A stretch of 64,000 nucleotides of DNA from Palsa-1392 sp963819975 (GCA_963819975.1 CAWFYE010000013.1:1-64000), one strand, 5' to 3'. Positions 34,950 to 44,179 are shown, counted from the stretch's first letter. Notes: generated by a model not told the origin, from the letters alone. Numbers and translations: made by a program.

Positions 34950-35843
34950 GTGGAGCTTCGTCATTTGCGCTACTTTGTTGCCGTCGCGGAAGCGCTCAGC
35001 TTTACCAAAGGCGCGCAAAAGCTCCACCTATCGCAGCCGTCTCTCACGCGTCAGATCAAAAGCTTGGAGGAAGAAGTGGGCGTGCGGCTGCTCGATCGAA
35101 ACAAACAGGGCGTGAGTTTGACGCGCCAGGGGACGACCTTTCTGACCGATGCGAAACGGATTCTCAGTCTGAGCGTGGAAATTATCGATTCCGCCCGACG
35201 ATCGAGTAATGCACCGCTCCGTCCCCTGAACATCGGCTACGTCGCCGACTTATTCTACGATCTCCTGCCTGTCACCCTGAAGGCATTCCAACGATCCTTT
35301 CCGACCATCCCAATCAATCTCTTCGACATGAGCTGCGGCGATCAATTTAGCGCTCTGGAGGACGGAAGAATCGACCTCGGCTTCGTCGGGTTGCGAGAGC
35401 CGATCGCAGAGCGCGGCTTTCAATTTCTGCCTATCGCCTCCTATCCAACCGTTGCAGCGCTGGCCAAAAATCATCCGCTCGCGAAACAGGCGGTCGTCCC
35501 GCTCAAGAAACTCAAACCGATGTTTTTTATCGGAATGTCCGAGGCGAGTTACCCAGGCTATCGCCGCTGGCTGACGGAAACATGCCGAAAAGTAGGCTTC
35601 GGCCCAAAAGTTCTCCAAGATATGGAGATCGAGCGGACCTTGATCCAAGCCATCGCGGCCGGGCTGGGCGTGGCACTGCTACCCGAGCAGGTAAAAAACC
35701 TTCCGCACGACAGCGTGGTTTTCCGTGAATTACATCCCTCGGTAAAGACAGAATCATGCATCGCGTGGAAAGGAGACAATCCGTCCGCCGCTCTGCAAGC
35801 TTACGTCGAGATCGTTGGCGATCGCGGCCATCGTATGCGCTGA
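34950..35843 (+). CDS. LysR-family transcriptional regulator
   Basis: 297 residues from GTG 34950: VELRHLRYFVAVAEALSFTK, AQKLHLSQPSLTRQIKSLEE and EVGVRLLDRNKQGVSLTRQG form the winged helix; the effector domain starts at RPLNIGYVADLFYDLLPVTL. TTG 34914 would add 12 residues, but LysR proteins start at (M/V)ELRHL. It is divergent from an osmC relic and from the stress element, and probably once regulated osmC. With the other copy's lysR dead, it may now control the intact osmC at a distance (inference). Confidence 0.92.
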   Translation: MELRHLRYFVAVAEALSFTKGAQKLHLSQPSLTRQIKSLEEEVGVRLLDRNKQGVSLTRQGTTFLTDAKRILSLSVEIIDSARRSSNAPLRPLNIGYVADLFYDLLPVTLKAFQRSFPTIPINLFDMSCGDQFSALEDGRIDLGFVGLREPIAERGFQFLPIASYPTVAALAKNHPLAKQAVVPLKKLKPMFFIGMSEASYPGYRRWLTETCRKVGFGPKVLQDMEIERTLIQAIAAGLGVALLPEQVKNLPHDSVVFRELHPSVKTESCIAWKGDNPSAALQAYVEIVGDRGHRMR

Positions 35844-35926
35844 AGTGCGGGATCGTAAGGATCGGGCCGGCCGAGCTTCGGCCATTTGACAAGTGGCGGA
35901 ACGATTCTGAGCCCTTCGCGCTCGTC

Positions 35927-35964
35927 ATAGCTGCAGGCTATCAGAGCTCGGCCGATTAGGTATT
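35927..35964 (+). promoter_or_regulatory. Bipartite promoter/operator element upstream of the PRC-barrel gene
   Basis: ATAGCT-GCA-GGCTAT (35927-35941), 17 nt, GGTATT (35959-35964) followed by GG, 76 nt before the ATG at 36040. Same order and spacing as at csbD and osmC but on the plus strand, matching the gene's direction. Confidence 0.6.
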
Positions 35965-36039
35965 GGCCAACTTTTGCCACTGCCCTAACAGTGCTCAGCC
36001 ACAATGAAGCACGAAGCTTCGGAAAAAGAGGCAATTCAT

Positions 36040-36711
36040 ATGTTACAAAGCGTTCAAACACTCTAGGGCGAGAAACTCGGAGCCTCCGACGGCGAGGTCG
36101 GACACGTAAAGGACTTCTATTTCGACGATCAAACGTGGACCCTGCGCTATCTCGTCGCCGACACTGGCGGATGGCTCGAGGGGCGTCGGGTGCTGATTTC
36201 TCCGCACGCTTTAAGCCATGGCGAGCCCACGGGCAATGTCCTTCTCGTGAATCTTACCCGCAAAAAAATTGAAGAGAGTCCGCCGATTTTCGAGCATGAG
36301 CCTGTGACGCGCCAGCGGGAGGAGGAGTATTACCGGCACTACGGCTATCCTTACTATGCCCAATCATGGCCGTTGTGGGGTCTGACTAGTTATCCGGTCA
36401 TCGCCCCTCCGCCGCCGCAGACCGACAAAGAGAAAAATAAGATGGATTCACATCTTCGCAGCACGCGCGCGGTCGCCGGCTACAATATTGAAGCGAGCGA
36501 TGGAGTGATCGGCGAAGCCACCGATTTCATGTTTGATGGAAGGACATGGGTGATTCGTGAAATCGTGGTCAAATGTGGTCATTGGTATTCTGGCAAAGAG
36601 ATGACCATACCAACGGGCCAGGTGTCTCGGATCAGCTATGACGACGGTGCCATTTACGTGGCTTCGACAAAGAACGCACTAATGGAAACCGCCGTCTCGG
36701 CTGATTCGTGA
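36040..36711 (+). pseudogene. PRC-barrel domain protein with in-frame amber stop at codon 9
   Basis: ATG 36040 (site AAAGAGG upstream) begins MLQSVQTL, then TAG (36064-36066), then in the same frame GEKLGASDGEVGHVKDFYFD and TLRYLVADTGGWLEGRRVLI. A second PRC-like unit follows (TRAVAGYNIEASDGVIGEAT, IREIVVKCGHWYSGKEMTIP). The rest is open for 645 bp without frameshift, and the stress element upstream is intact. The stop is a point substitution, not an indel. Re-initiation at a GTG or ATG further down would lose the first PRC strand. PRC-barrel proteins of this type are stress or surface-binding proteins. Confidence 0.78.
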
Positions 36712-36749
36712 AGCGCTTTGAACGCGGTCCTACCGCCCGATGCTGCCCT

Positions 36750-37157
36750 CTAACTCACGTCAGGTGGATGTTCGTCTTTGGCGGCGCGACGGCGGTCTAT
36801 GTCGGCCTCTTCCACGCCTTCTTCGGTTAGTTCCGCGTCGGTGTCCGCCTCGTCGTCAGGCGGGAAAGTGGGAGTGGCATGACCGGCAATATTTGGACTC
36901 TCGTTCCAGGTTGTGAGACTCTCATCGCCCGGCGGGACTTCTGGCGGTAGATCTTCCGTCAGACCCGTCAGCTCCTTAAGCGCAGCTGCGCGGTCCGCGT
37001 CTGTCGGCTTGGTGCGGCCGTCTTCTTCGGCCAAATCTTGCGCACGTCGCTGCAAACGCTCGTCTGACACAGCGCCAATTCCTACTCCTTCAGCTTCGAT
37101 TCTTCCTCGTGGTTTGTTTGGCATACCATTTCTTTTGTTAAGTTTTGTCGAAGGCAA
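36750..37157 (-). CDS. Small acidic ELTG-type protein (second copy)
   Basis: 135 residues from ATG 37157, or 124 from ATG 37124 (MPNKPRGRIEAEG). Core DERLQRRAQDLAEEDGRTKP and DADRAAALKELTGL resembles the 26.35-kb protein; the acidic tail has EADTDAELTEEGVEEADIDR. Unknown function. It converges on the PRC-barrel gene and has the bipartite element ~60 nt upstream of ATG 37157. The shared core suggests the two are distant paralogues. Confidence 0.62.
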   Translation of the reverse strand: MPSTKLNKRNGMPNKPRGRIEAEGVGIGAVSDERLQRRAQDLAEEDGRTKPTDADRAAALKELTGLTEDLPPEVPPGDESLTTWNESPNIAGHATPTFPPDDEADTDAELTEEGVEEADIDRRRAAKDEHPPDVS

Positions 37158-37215
37158 TATCAGACCAAAGCACGCGCAAAGCCAATTCCACTTTCCGCGT
37201 TCGTCGAATCACTTC

Positions 37216-37244
37216 AATACCACCCGGAAACGGGCGGCATATCT
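37216..37244 (-). promoter_or_regulatory. Candidate bipartite stress element upstream of the ELTG gene
   Basis: Minus strand: AGATAT, 17 nt, GGTATT (37216-37221) followed by G. GGTATT and the spacing fit the other four; the upstream hexamer matches GGCTAT at 4 of 6 and the dyad is absent. Weakest of the five. Confidence 0.4.
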
Positions 37245-37356
37245 AAGTTCGGTCGCCTCTTTACTCACAGATTAATCCGATCTCTTTTCTCGGCTTTTCT
37301 TAAACAACCGGTATCCATCTTTCCTGAAATTCAGTCCTGGAAAATCATGGCTTTGG

Positions 37357-38649
37357 TTAGTCAAGCAAGCGGATCTCCCTTTTTGCCAGCCGGAACGCTC
37401 CCTCAACGACCACCGCCAGCACGACCATTGCCCCCAGCACTAACAACTTCATGGGTCCGGTCCGCGCCGTTTGCCAAATTAACGCGCCCAATGCGGCAAG
37501 GCAGGCGACGGCCCCGGCGGCTGAAATCCAGCCGTGGCTTTTCGTGTTTGGAGCGTGCCTCGCGTTAGCGATATTTACGGCGGCGAAGATCAACAGAAAG
37601 CCGGCGCTGCCTACCGTTGAGATACTGGTCAGATCAAAAGCGTTGGCGACAAAGAGCGTCAACACTGAGGTAATCAACAGTCCTTCGATCCGCTTACCCC
37701 ACACTTTCCGCTCTAACTCGGCCGGCAACTCGCCATCCCGCGCGACGCAGTAACTTAATCGTGCTGCCCCATAGAGCGTGGCATTGATCGCGGAAGCGGT
37801 GGATAACATGGCCGCGATCGCAATTAGCGTGAAACCAGACTGCCCCAGAAAGGGTCGTGCCGCTTCCGCCAAGGCGTAATCCTTGGCCGCCACGATCTTG
37901 TCCACCGCGAGATGTCCGACCGTGACAAGCGAGACCAGCACATACAACGCAATCACAAACCCCACTGCGGTGTAGTAGGCAAGCGGCAACGTTCGCGCCA
38001 CGTTCCGCACGTCCTGCGCGGTGTTGGCAATTAACTCGAACCCTTCATAGGCGAGAAAGATGATCATTCCGCCAGCCGCCAACTGCAGCGGTGGCGACCA
38101 CGAAGCCGGCGCGATCTGGGTGGCTTTGATGTCGGCGAACCCTACGCAGACGAAAAGCAAGAGGATCGCCACTTTCAATCCGACGATCCAGTTCTCCGCC
38201 CTGCCAATCACCCCGGCACTGAACAGGTTGAGAGCAGTAATCGTGATCAGGCAGAGGCCGATCAAGCCATGCTTGCCGACCGTCTGCCACGCAACCGGTA
38301 GGAACGTCGCACCGTAACTTCCGAAGGCGAGCGCATAAAGCGACAGCATGACCACGTAAGTGAGCCATAGGAGCACGTTCAGGCTGCCGGTGAACATGCC
38401 TGCCCCGAACGCGCGGTTGAGAAAGGTAACCGTTCCTCCACGACTCGGATAAGCGACCGAAAGTTTCGCATACGAATAAGTCGTCAGTAACGCCACCCCG
38501 CCCGCGAGGGCAAAGGCCACCGGCGTGCCGCCGCGAGCGAGTTGCACCGCCAACCCCAGCACCGCAAAAATTCCGCCGCCAACCATCCCGCCGATCCCGA
38601 TGGCAATCACGGCCAACAGCCCAAGCTTAACCTCGCCGGCCTTATTCAT
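37357..38649 (-). CDS. APC-family amino acid permease
   Basis: 430 residues, about 12 hydrophobic segments. KLGLLAVIAIGIGGMVGGGI carries the APC glycine-rich unwound helix 1; FLAYEGFELIANTAQDVRNV is the helix-6 substrate region; SASAINATLYGAARLSYCVA follows. Probably a H+-coupled amino acid or amine importer; substrate not predictable. It is the last gene of the pgm-gnd stretch, 90 bp after the gnd stop. Confidence 0.9.
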   Translation of the reverse strand: MNKAGEVKLGLLAVIAIGIGGMVGGGIFAVLGLAVQLARGGTPVAFALAGGVALLTTYSYAKLSVAYPSRGGTVTFLNRAFGAGMFTGSLNVLLWLTYVVMLSLYALAFGSYGATFLPVAWQTVGKHGLIGLCLITITALNLFSAGVIGRAENWIVGLKVAILLLFVCVGFADIKATQIAPASWSPPLQLAAGGMIIFLAYEGFELIANTAQDVRNVARTLPLAYYTAVGFVIALYVLVSLVTVGHLAVDKIVAAKDYALAEAARPFLGQSGFTLIAIAAMLSTASAINATLYGAARLSYCVARDGELPAELERKVWGKRIEGLLITSVLTLFVANAFDLTSISTVGSAGFLLIFAAVNIANARHAPNTKSHGWISAAGAVACLAALGALIWQTARTGPMKLLVLGAMVVLAVVVEGAFRLAKREIRLLD

Positions 38650-38739
38650 TTACCGACTGTTCCCTGGGTTCATGCCGGTGACTTGCAACTTGAGCCAACG
38701 GTATTCGTCATTTTTGGCAGAACGTTCGCTTCTTGACCC

Positions 38740-40160
38740 TCACGGTTTCTCCCATTGCGTGTGAAACGTGACCTTTTCATCGATCCGCTCGTAGGTATTA
38801 GCGCCGAAATAGTCGCGTTGCGCCTGAATCAGATTCGCCGGCAGCCACGCGCTGCGATAACTATCAAGAAAGCCTAACGAAACCATCAGCCCCGGGGCCG
38901 GGAACCCCGACTCCACCGCCGCGCAGACGACCCGGCGCAAGTCTTCCTGATATCCCATGATCTTGCGCGAGAGCGCAGTATCCAGCAGTAGATTCGGCAA
39001 ATCACGCTTCGTGCGGAACGCCGCGCAGATCGCCTCGAGCATGGCGGAACGAATAATGCAACCACCCCGCCAAATCCGCGCCACCGCTTCCAGGTCGAGG
39101 TGATACTTGTATTTCTCCGAGGCCACGGCCAACAGCGCCATGCCTTGCGCATAGGTGATGATCATCGCGGCATGGAAGGCACGGCCCAGTTGCGTGAGGA
39201 AGATGTCGCGATCTTCGGTCAAGCGCGGCCGATTACGCGAAAGGAGCGCCTCCGCCTGTTCACGTTCCTTCGCGAAGACGGACAAATCTCGCATCGCAAC
39301 GGCCAGGTCGATTGTTGGTGTCGGTACCTGCAGTTCCATGGCCGCCTGGGAGGTCCACATGCCGGTGCCTTTTTGTTTGGCGACGCCGAGAATTTCGTCG
39401 ATTAAGGACTTGCCGGTGGTTTCGTCTTTTCTCGAAAAAATGTCGCTGGAAATCTCGACCAAATAGGCGTTCAGCTCGCCGTCGTTCCAAGCTTTGAAAA
39501 CGTCATGCACTTCGTCGTTGTTCAAGCCCAGACCGCGTTTCATCAGGTCGTAGCTCTCTGCCAGAAGCTGCATCAATCCGTATTCGATGCCGTTGTGAAC
39601 CATCTTCACAAAGTGACCGGCCGATTCGGGACCGAGCCACGTCACACAGGGATCGCCTTTGATCTGCGCCGCAGCGGCTTCAAAGATGGGACGAACCCGC
39701 TGGTAGGCTTCCTTTGGTCCTCCTGGCATGATGCTCGGGCCGCGACGCGCCCCTTCTTCACCGCCCGACACGCCCACCCCGAGAAAGTGGATCCCTCTTT
39801 CGCGAGATCGCGGGCGCGCACGTCGGTATCCTTGAAGTAGGAATTGCCGGCATCGATGATGAGATCGCCCTTCTCCAGGTGCGGCAACAAATCCTTGATC
39901 ACAGAATCCACCGGAGGACCGGCTGGCACCAGCATCATGACCGCACGCGGTAGACGGAGCAGGCTGATGAACTCCTCGATATCGGTGGCGCCGCGAATAT
40001 CGCGCTTCTCTGCTTCCTCGCCAAGGGCCTTAATCTTGGCCGTATCCTTATCGTAACCCGCGACCGAAAAGCCATGGTCCGCCATGTTCAACGCGAAATT
40101 GCGCCCCATGACACCCAACCCGACCATGCCGATTTCGCACTGCTGTGTTTGTTTGCTCAT
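38740..40160 (-). CDS. gnd: 6-phosphogluconate dehydrogenase (decarboxylating), one frameshift
   Basis: About 473 residues. NADP-binding GMVGLGVMGRNFALNMADHG, then DAGNSYFKDTDVRARDLAKE. After GAGGGATCC near 39795 the frame shifts by one; restoring one G gives IHFLGVGVSGGEEGARRGPS (conserved substrate-binding SGGEEGA). KMVHNGIEYGLMQLLAESYD and the C-terminal RRDYFGANTYER-like QAQRDYFGANTYERID are normal. A lost G in a G-run is typical of consensus error. Converts 6-phosphogluconate to ribulose-5-P, CO2 and NADPH. Confidence 0.9.
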
Positions 40161-40231
40161 GTGTTTCTGCTTCCGTTTTCCTATACGTTTTGAATCACCT
40201 TTGAGGTCCTCGACTGGGCGAAACTTTGCTC

Positions 40232-41884
40232 CTAGTCGTTAGTGGCACCGATCGCTTGATTCACGATTGCCTGCGCTTCGCTGAGGATCCGGCGCAAATG
40301 TTCCTCTCCTCGGAAACTCTCGGCGTAAATCTTGTAGATCTCCTCCGTTCCGGACGGGCGCGCCGCAAACCATCCGTTCTCGGCTGTGACCTTTAATCCG
40401 CCGATGGGCGCGTCATTGCCGGGCGCGCGCGTCAGAATGGCTGTGATCTTCTCGCCGGCCAGATCCGTTTGCTCGACCTGTTGTGGTGAAAGGCGTTTCA
40501 GACTTTCCTTTTGCGCCGGGGTCGCCGGCGCTTCCAAGCGATCATAGACTGAGTTGCCCAGCTCAGCGGCCAGCTCGACATAGATCTCACCGGGATCACG
40601 GCCGGTTCGTGCCGTGACTTCCGCCGCGAGTAAAGCCGGCACGAGGCCATCCTTGTCGGTTGTCCAGACGGTCCCATCCCGGCGCAGGAAAGTCGCGCCC
40701 GCACTTTCTTCGCCGACAAAGCCTAACGATCCCTCGAGAAGACCTTCGACAAACCATTTGAAGCCTACCGGCACCTCGTAAACCTTCCGGCCGACTTTGG
40801 CCGCGACGCGATCAATCATCTGGCTGCTGACCAGCGTCTTGCCGACTGCTGCCTCCTTCCCCCAATGCGGCCGGTGTTGGAAAAGGTAAGAAATGCAGAC
40901 GCAGAGGTAATGGTTAGGCGGGAGCAAACCCACGCTGCGAGTCACGATCCCGTGACGGTCATGATCCGTGTCGCAGGCAAAAGCGATGTCGAATCGGTCC
41001 TTCAAGCCGATCAACCGCTGCATCGCGTAAGACGACGATGGGTCCATGCGGATCTGGCCGTCCCAATCAAGGGCCATGAAACGGAACGTCGGATCGACGG
41101 TTTGGTTCACCACCGTTAGGTCCAGGTCGTAGCACTCCGCGATCCGGCTCCAATAATGAACGCCCGCGCCGCCGAGTGGATCGACTCCAAGCTTGATCTT
41201 TGAGTCGCGAACTATTTCAAGATCGACCACATTCCGAAGGTCGTTCACATAAGCGGTCAGATAATCGTGCCGATGGGTCGTGGCGGCGTGCAACGCCTTC
41301 TCGTAACCGATCCGCTTCACCCCTTGAAGCGATGCTTCGAGCAGCTCGTTTGCTTTCTTCTCGATCCAACCCGTGATACCGGTTTCAGCCGGTCCTCCGT
41401 TTGGCGGATTGTATTTGAACCCACCATCATTCGGTGGGTTATGCGAAGGCGTGATGACAATGCCATCCGCGAGACCGCTTTTGCGTCCACGATTGTAAGT
41501 CAGAATCGCGTGCGAGATCGCAGGCGTCGGCGTGTATTCGTCGCCTTCCGCAAGCATCACTTCGACGGCGTTGGCGGCCAGCACTTCCAACGCGCTGCTC
41601 AAGGCCGGCACGGAAAGCCCATGGGTGTCGAGGCCGAGAAAGAGCGGCCCGTCGATCTGCTGCACCTGGCGATAGAGACAAATAGCCTGCGTGATGGCGA
41701 GGATATGTTGTTCGTTGAAAGACCGTGCGAGGGATGAACCGCGGTGACCTGAGGTGCCGAACGAGACCCGCTGCGCCGGCACTGAAGGATCAGGGGTTTC
41801 GGCGTAATAAGCCGTGAGCAGCTGCGGCACATTGACCAGCGGAAACTGGTCGGCCGGTTTTCCTGCGCGCGGACTTATGTTCAT
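40232..41884 (-). CDS. pgm: Phosphoglucomutase (alpha-D-glucose specific)
   Basis: 550 residues, full length. FGTSGHRGSS, phosphoserine loop ITPSHNPPNDGGFKYNPPNG, metal loop ACDTDHDRHGIV, sugar-specificity GEESAGATFLRRDGTVWTTD and phosphate-binding ARPSGTEEIYKIYAES are all present in order. Interconverts glucose-1-P and glucose-6-P, linking glycogen/trehalose stores to the pentose-phosphate and phosphoketolase routes. Upstream of gnd by 71 bp. Confidence 0.95.
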   Translation of the reverse strand: MNISPRAGKPADQFPLVNVPQLLTAYYAETPDPSVPAQRVSFGTSGHRGSSLARSFNEQHILAITQAICLYRQVQQIDGPLFLGLDTHGLSVPALSSALEVLAANAVEVMLAEGDEYTPTPAISHAILTYNRGRKSGLADGIVITPSHNPPNDGGFKYNPPNGGPAETGITGWIEKKANELLEASLQGVKRIGYEKALHAATTHRHDYLTAYVNDLRNVVDLEIVRDSKIKLGVDPLGGAGVHYWSRIAECYDLDLTVVNQTVDPTFRFMALDWDGQIRMDPSSSYAMQRLIGLKDRFDIAFACDTDHDRHGIVTRSVGLLPPNHYLCVCISYLFQHRPHWGKEAAVGKTLVSSQMIDRVAAKVGRKVYEVPVGFKWFVEGLLEGSLGFVGEESAGATFLRRDGTVWTTDKDGLVPALLAAEVTARTGRDPGEIYVELAAELGNSVYDRLEAPATPAQKESLKRLSPQQVEQTDLAGEKITAILTRAPGNDAPIGGLKVTAENGWFAARPSGTEEIYKIYAESFRGEEHLRRILSEAQAIVNQAIGATND

Positions 41885-41910
41885 GCTTCAGTCTCCGGTT
41901 TTCCCTCCGG

Positions 41911-43020
41911 CTAATACATCCGGGCCCGGAACATCCTGCCTGCCACCGCCAGGTTCACCAGGCCAATAACTGCCATCGGCCAAAACTGGCTGATCAGGAG
42001 ATGAAACGGCGCCCCTTGGAGAAAGATGCTGCGCAGGATCACGAGAAAGTAGCGCATCGGATTGATCAGCGTGAGCCGCTGGACCAAAACCGGCATGTTG
42101 GCGATGGGGGTAGCAAAGCCGGAGAGAATGATCGATGGCACGATGAAGAGAAACGCGCCGAGCAATCCCTGCTGCTGCGTGACCGAAAGGGACGAGATCA
42201 TCAAACCCATTCCCACGGTCGAGAGGAGAAAGAAGAAGATGCCCACGTACAACGTGACCACGCTGCCGCGCAGCGGCACCTGAAACCAGAGCGTCACGAT
42301 CAGGATGATGACTGTTGCTTCGGCAAAGCCGATAATGAACCCGGGCAGCGCCTTGCCGATGAGGATTTCCACGGGCCGAAACGGCGTTACCAGCAGTTGG
42401 TCGAAGGTGCCCTGCTCGCGCTCGCGCGCCACCGAGAGCGCGGTGACCAGCGTCGTTACGACCAGTGTCAGCAAACCCACAATGCCGGGCACGATGAACC
42501 AGCGACTGACCAGGTTCGGATTAAACCATGCCCGCGTTTCCAAGTAGGCCGGTGTCGCCACGGCGCCGATTTGTTGCTGCCAGTCGGTGTTGAACCCGGC
42601 GATGATGGTATTGACGTAATTAAGGAGAATCGCCGCGGTATTGGAGTTGCGTCCGTCAATGATGACCTGCACTGGACCGGATCGACCACCGAGCAATTCG
42701 CGACTGAACTGCGGGCCAATGTGCAGCACCAGGAGCGCCTTTCTGGCGTTCACCAGCGGCGCGATCTGCTCATCATGCGAAATCGTTGTGACGAGATCAA
42801 AGTTGGAGGAACCCTCGAAGCGCGCCACCAGATCGCGTGAGGCCTGACTGTGATCTTCGTCGTAAACGGCCAGCGGAATGCGATTCAAATCAAAGGTCGC
42901 GGCGTAGCCGAAGACGAGCAACTGCAGGATCGGCGGCACGATGACGACGATCCGGCTCCGCTTATCCTTGAACAAGGCCAGGAACTCCTTCTTCATCAAT
43001 GCTCCGATTCGTCGCCACAT
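41911..43020 (-). CDS. ABC-2 type exporter permease
   Basis: 369 residues. One N-terminal helix (RIVVIVPPILQLLVFGYAAT), a ~150-residue periplasmic domain, then five helices including REREQGTFDQLLVTPFRPVE (the ABC-2 coupling region, EQGTxxQLLVTP) and GLLGAFLFIVPSIILSGFAT. YhhJ/YbhR-like. Partner of the 43.0-kb permease and the tandem ATPase; together with HlyD they form a drug, lipid or organic-solvent exporter. Confidence 0.9.
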   Translation of the reverse strand: MWRRIGALMKKEFLALFKDKRSRIVVIVPPILQLLVFGYAATFDLNRIPLAVYDEDHSQASRDLVARFEGSSNFDLVTTISHDEQIAPLVNARKALLVLHIGPQFSRELLGGRSGPVQVIIDGRNSNTAAILLNYVNTIIAGFNTDWQQQIGAVATPAYLETRAWFNPNLVSRWFIVPGIVGLLTLVVTTLVTALSVAREREQGTFDQLLVTPFRPVEILIGKALPGFIIGFAEATVIILIVTLWFQVPLRGSVVTLYVGIFFFLLSTVGMGLMISSLSVTQQQGLLGAFLFIVPSIILSGFATPIANMPVLVQRLTLINPMRYFLVILRSIFLQGAPFHLLISQFWPMAVIGLVNLAVAGRMFRARMY

Positions 43021-43030
43021 GGTTGGTCTC

Positions 43031-44179
43031 CTATTCCAGACGTTTCCGCAGTTTGCGCCGGCTTACCCCGAGGAAAAACGCCGCCAACAGCACCAGCGCC
43101 AATCCGTTAGGCCAAAGCACCGACCACACGTTACCGGCCAGGAAAAGTGTTTGCAAAATCGCCACGAAATAGCGCGCCGCCAGCAGGTAGGTGATTCCTT
43201 GGACGACGCGCGGCATGCTGCCGATATCGAAGATGAACCCGGATAGAATGAAGGCCGGGAGGAAGGTCGCGATGATCGCCACCTGACCGGCCACGAACTG
43301 GTTCTTCGTCACGGTGGAAATGAGCAATCCCATTCCGAGCGCCGCCAGGAGGAACAGTGACGAGGCCGTGAACAGCAAGACGAGCGACCCGCGCAAAGGC
43401 ACGCCAAAGAGCCAGACACCCATCGCCACCGAGAGCGCCATCCCGCCCGTGCCGAGGGCGAAGTAGGGCAGCACTTTGCCGAGCAACACCTCAGCCATCG
43501 TCACCGGTGTCACCAGCAACGCCTCCATCGTGCCGCGTTCCCACTCCCGCGCCATCACCAGCGCCGTCAAGAGCGCGCCGATCAGTGTCATGATGATGGC
43601 GATCAGGCCCGGCACGAGAAAATTGCGGCTGCGCAATTCGCTGTTGAACCAGATGCGTGTCTCGACCTGCACCGGCGCCTGCAACGTCTGGCCCCGCGCG
43701 CGAGCCTGCTGTTGCAGCCATCGCTGCCAGACGCCTTGCACGTAGCCAAGGATGAGCCGGGCGGTGTTGGCATCCACGCCGTTGACGATCACCTGCACCG
43801 GCGCGCCGCCGGGTTGGCGCAGCTGTCGCGCGAAATTCGAGCGCAGATGAACGATGGCATCCACGCGACGTTGCATGAGCGCCGTTTCCGCTTCGTGGAG
43901 GTTGCGCATGAAGATGGGCGCGAAGTAGCGCGACTGTTGAAAGCCCCCAGTGAAGCTGGCGGTGTCGGTGCTCGGCTGCTCCACGACGAGCGCGATCGGC
44001 ACATGCTCCGCGTCGAGCGACACGCCATAGCCGAAGATCAGCAGCAAAACGACCGGGAGCAGAAAGGCGATCGCGATGCTGCTCGGATCGCGCAGGATTT
44101 GGAGGAACTCCTTGCGCAGCAATCCGCGTAGACGCATGCGTCCGCCGCCGCGCGCGGTCCGTTGGGGTTGCGCGCTCAT
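43031..44179 (-). CDS. ABC-2 type exporter permease
   Basis: 382 residues. Same architecture as its neighbour: SSIAIAFLLPVVLLLIFGYG, large periplasmic part, MAREWERGTMEALLVTPVTM, IIATFLPAFILSGFIFDIGS. YbhS-like. It overlaps the ATPase gene stop by 4 bp (ATGA). The two permeases are diverged and probably form a heterodimer. Confidence 0.9.
   Translation of the reverse strand: MSAQPQRTARGGGRMRLRGLLRKEFLQILRDPSSIAIAFLLPVVLLLIFGYGVSLDAEHVPIALVVEQPSTDTASFTGGFQQSRYFAPIFMRNLHEAETALMQRRVDAIVHLRSNFARQLRQPGGAPVQVIVNGVDANTARLILGYVQGVWQRWLQQQARARGQTLQAPVQVETRIWFNSELRSRNFLVPGLIAIIMTLIGALLTALVMAREWERGTMEALLVTPVTMAEVLLGKVLPYFALGTGGMALSVAMGVWLFGVPLRGSLVLLFTASSLFLLAALGMGLLISTVTKNQFVAGQVAIIATFLPAFILSGFIFDIGSMPRVVQGITYLLAARYFVAILQTLFLAGNVWSVLWPNGLALVLLAAFFLGVSRRKLRKRLE

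Noticed and set aside
34914..34950. TTG 34914 as start of the LysR gene
   Set aside because: The extra 12 residues do not belong to the LysR fold, and the same leader DNA is conserved as non-coding sequence in the duplicated copy.
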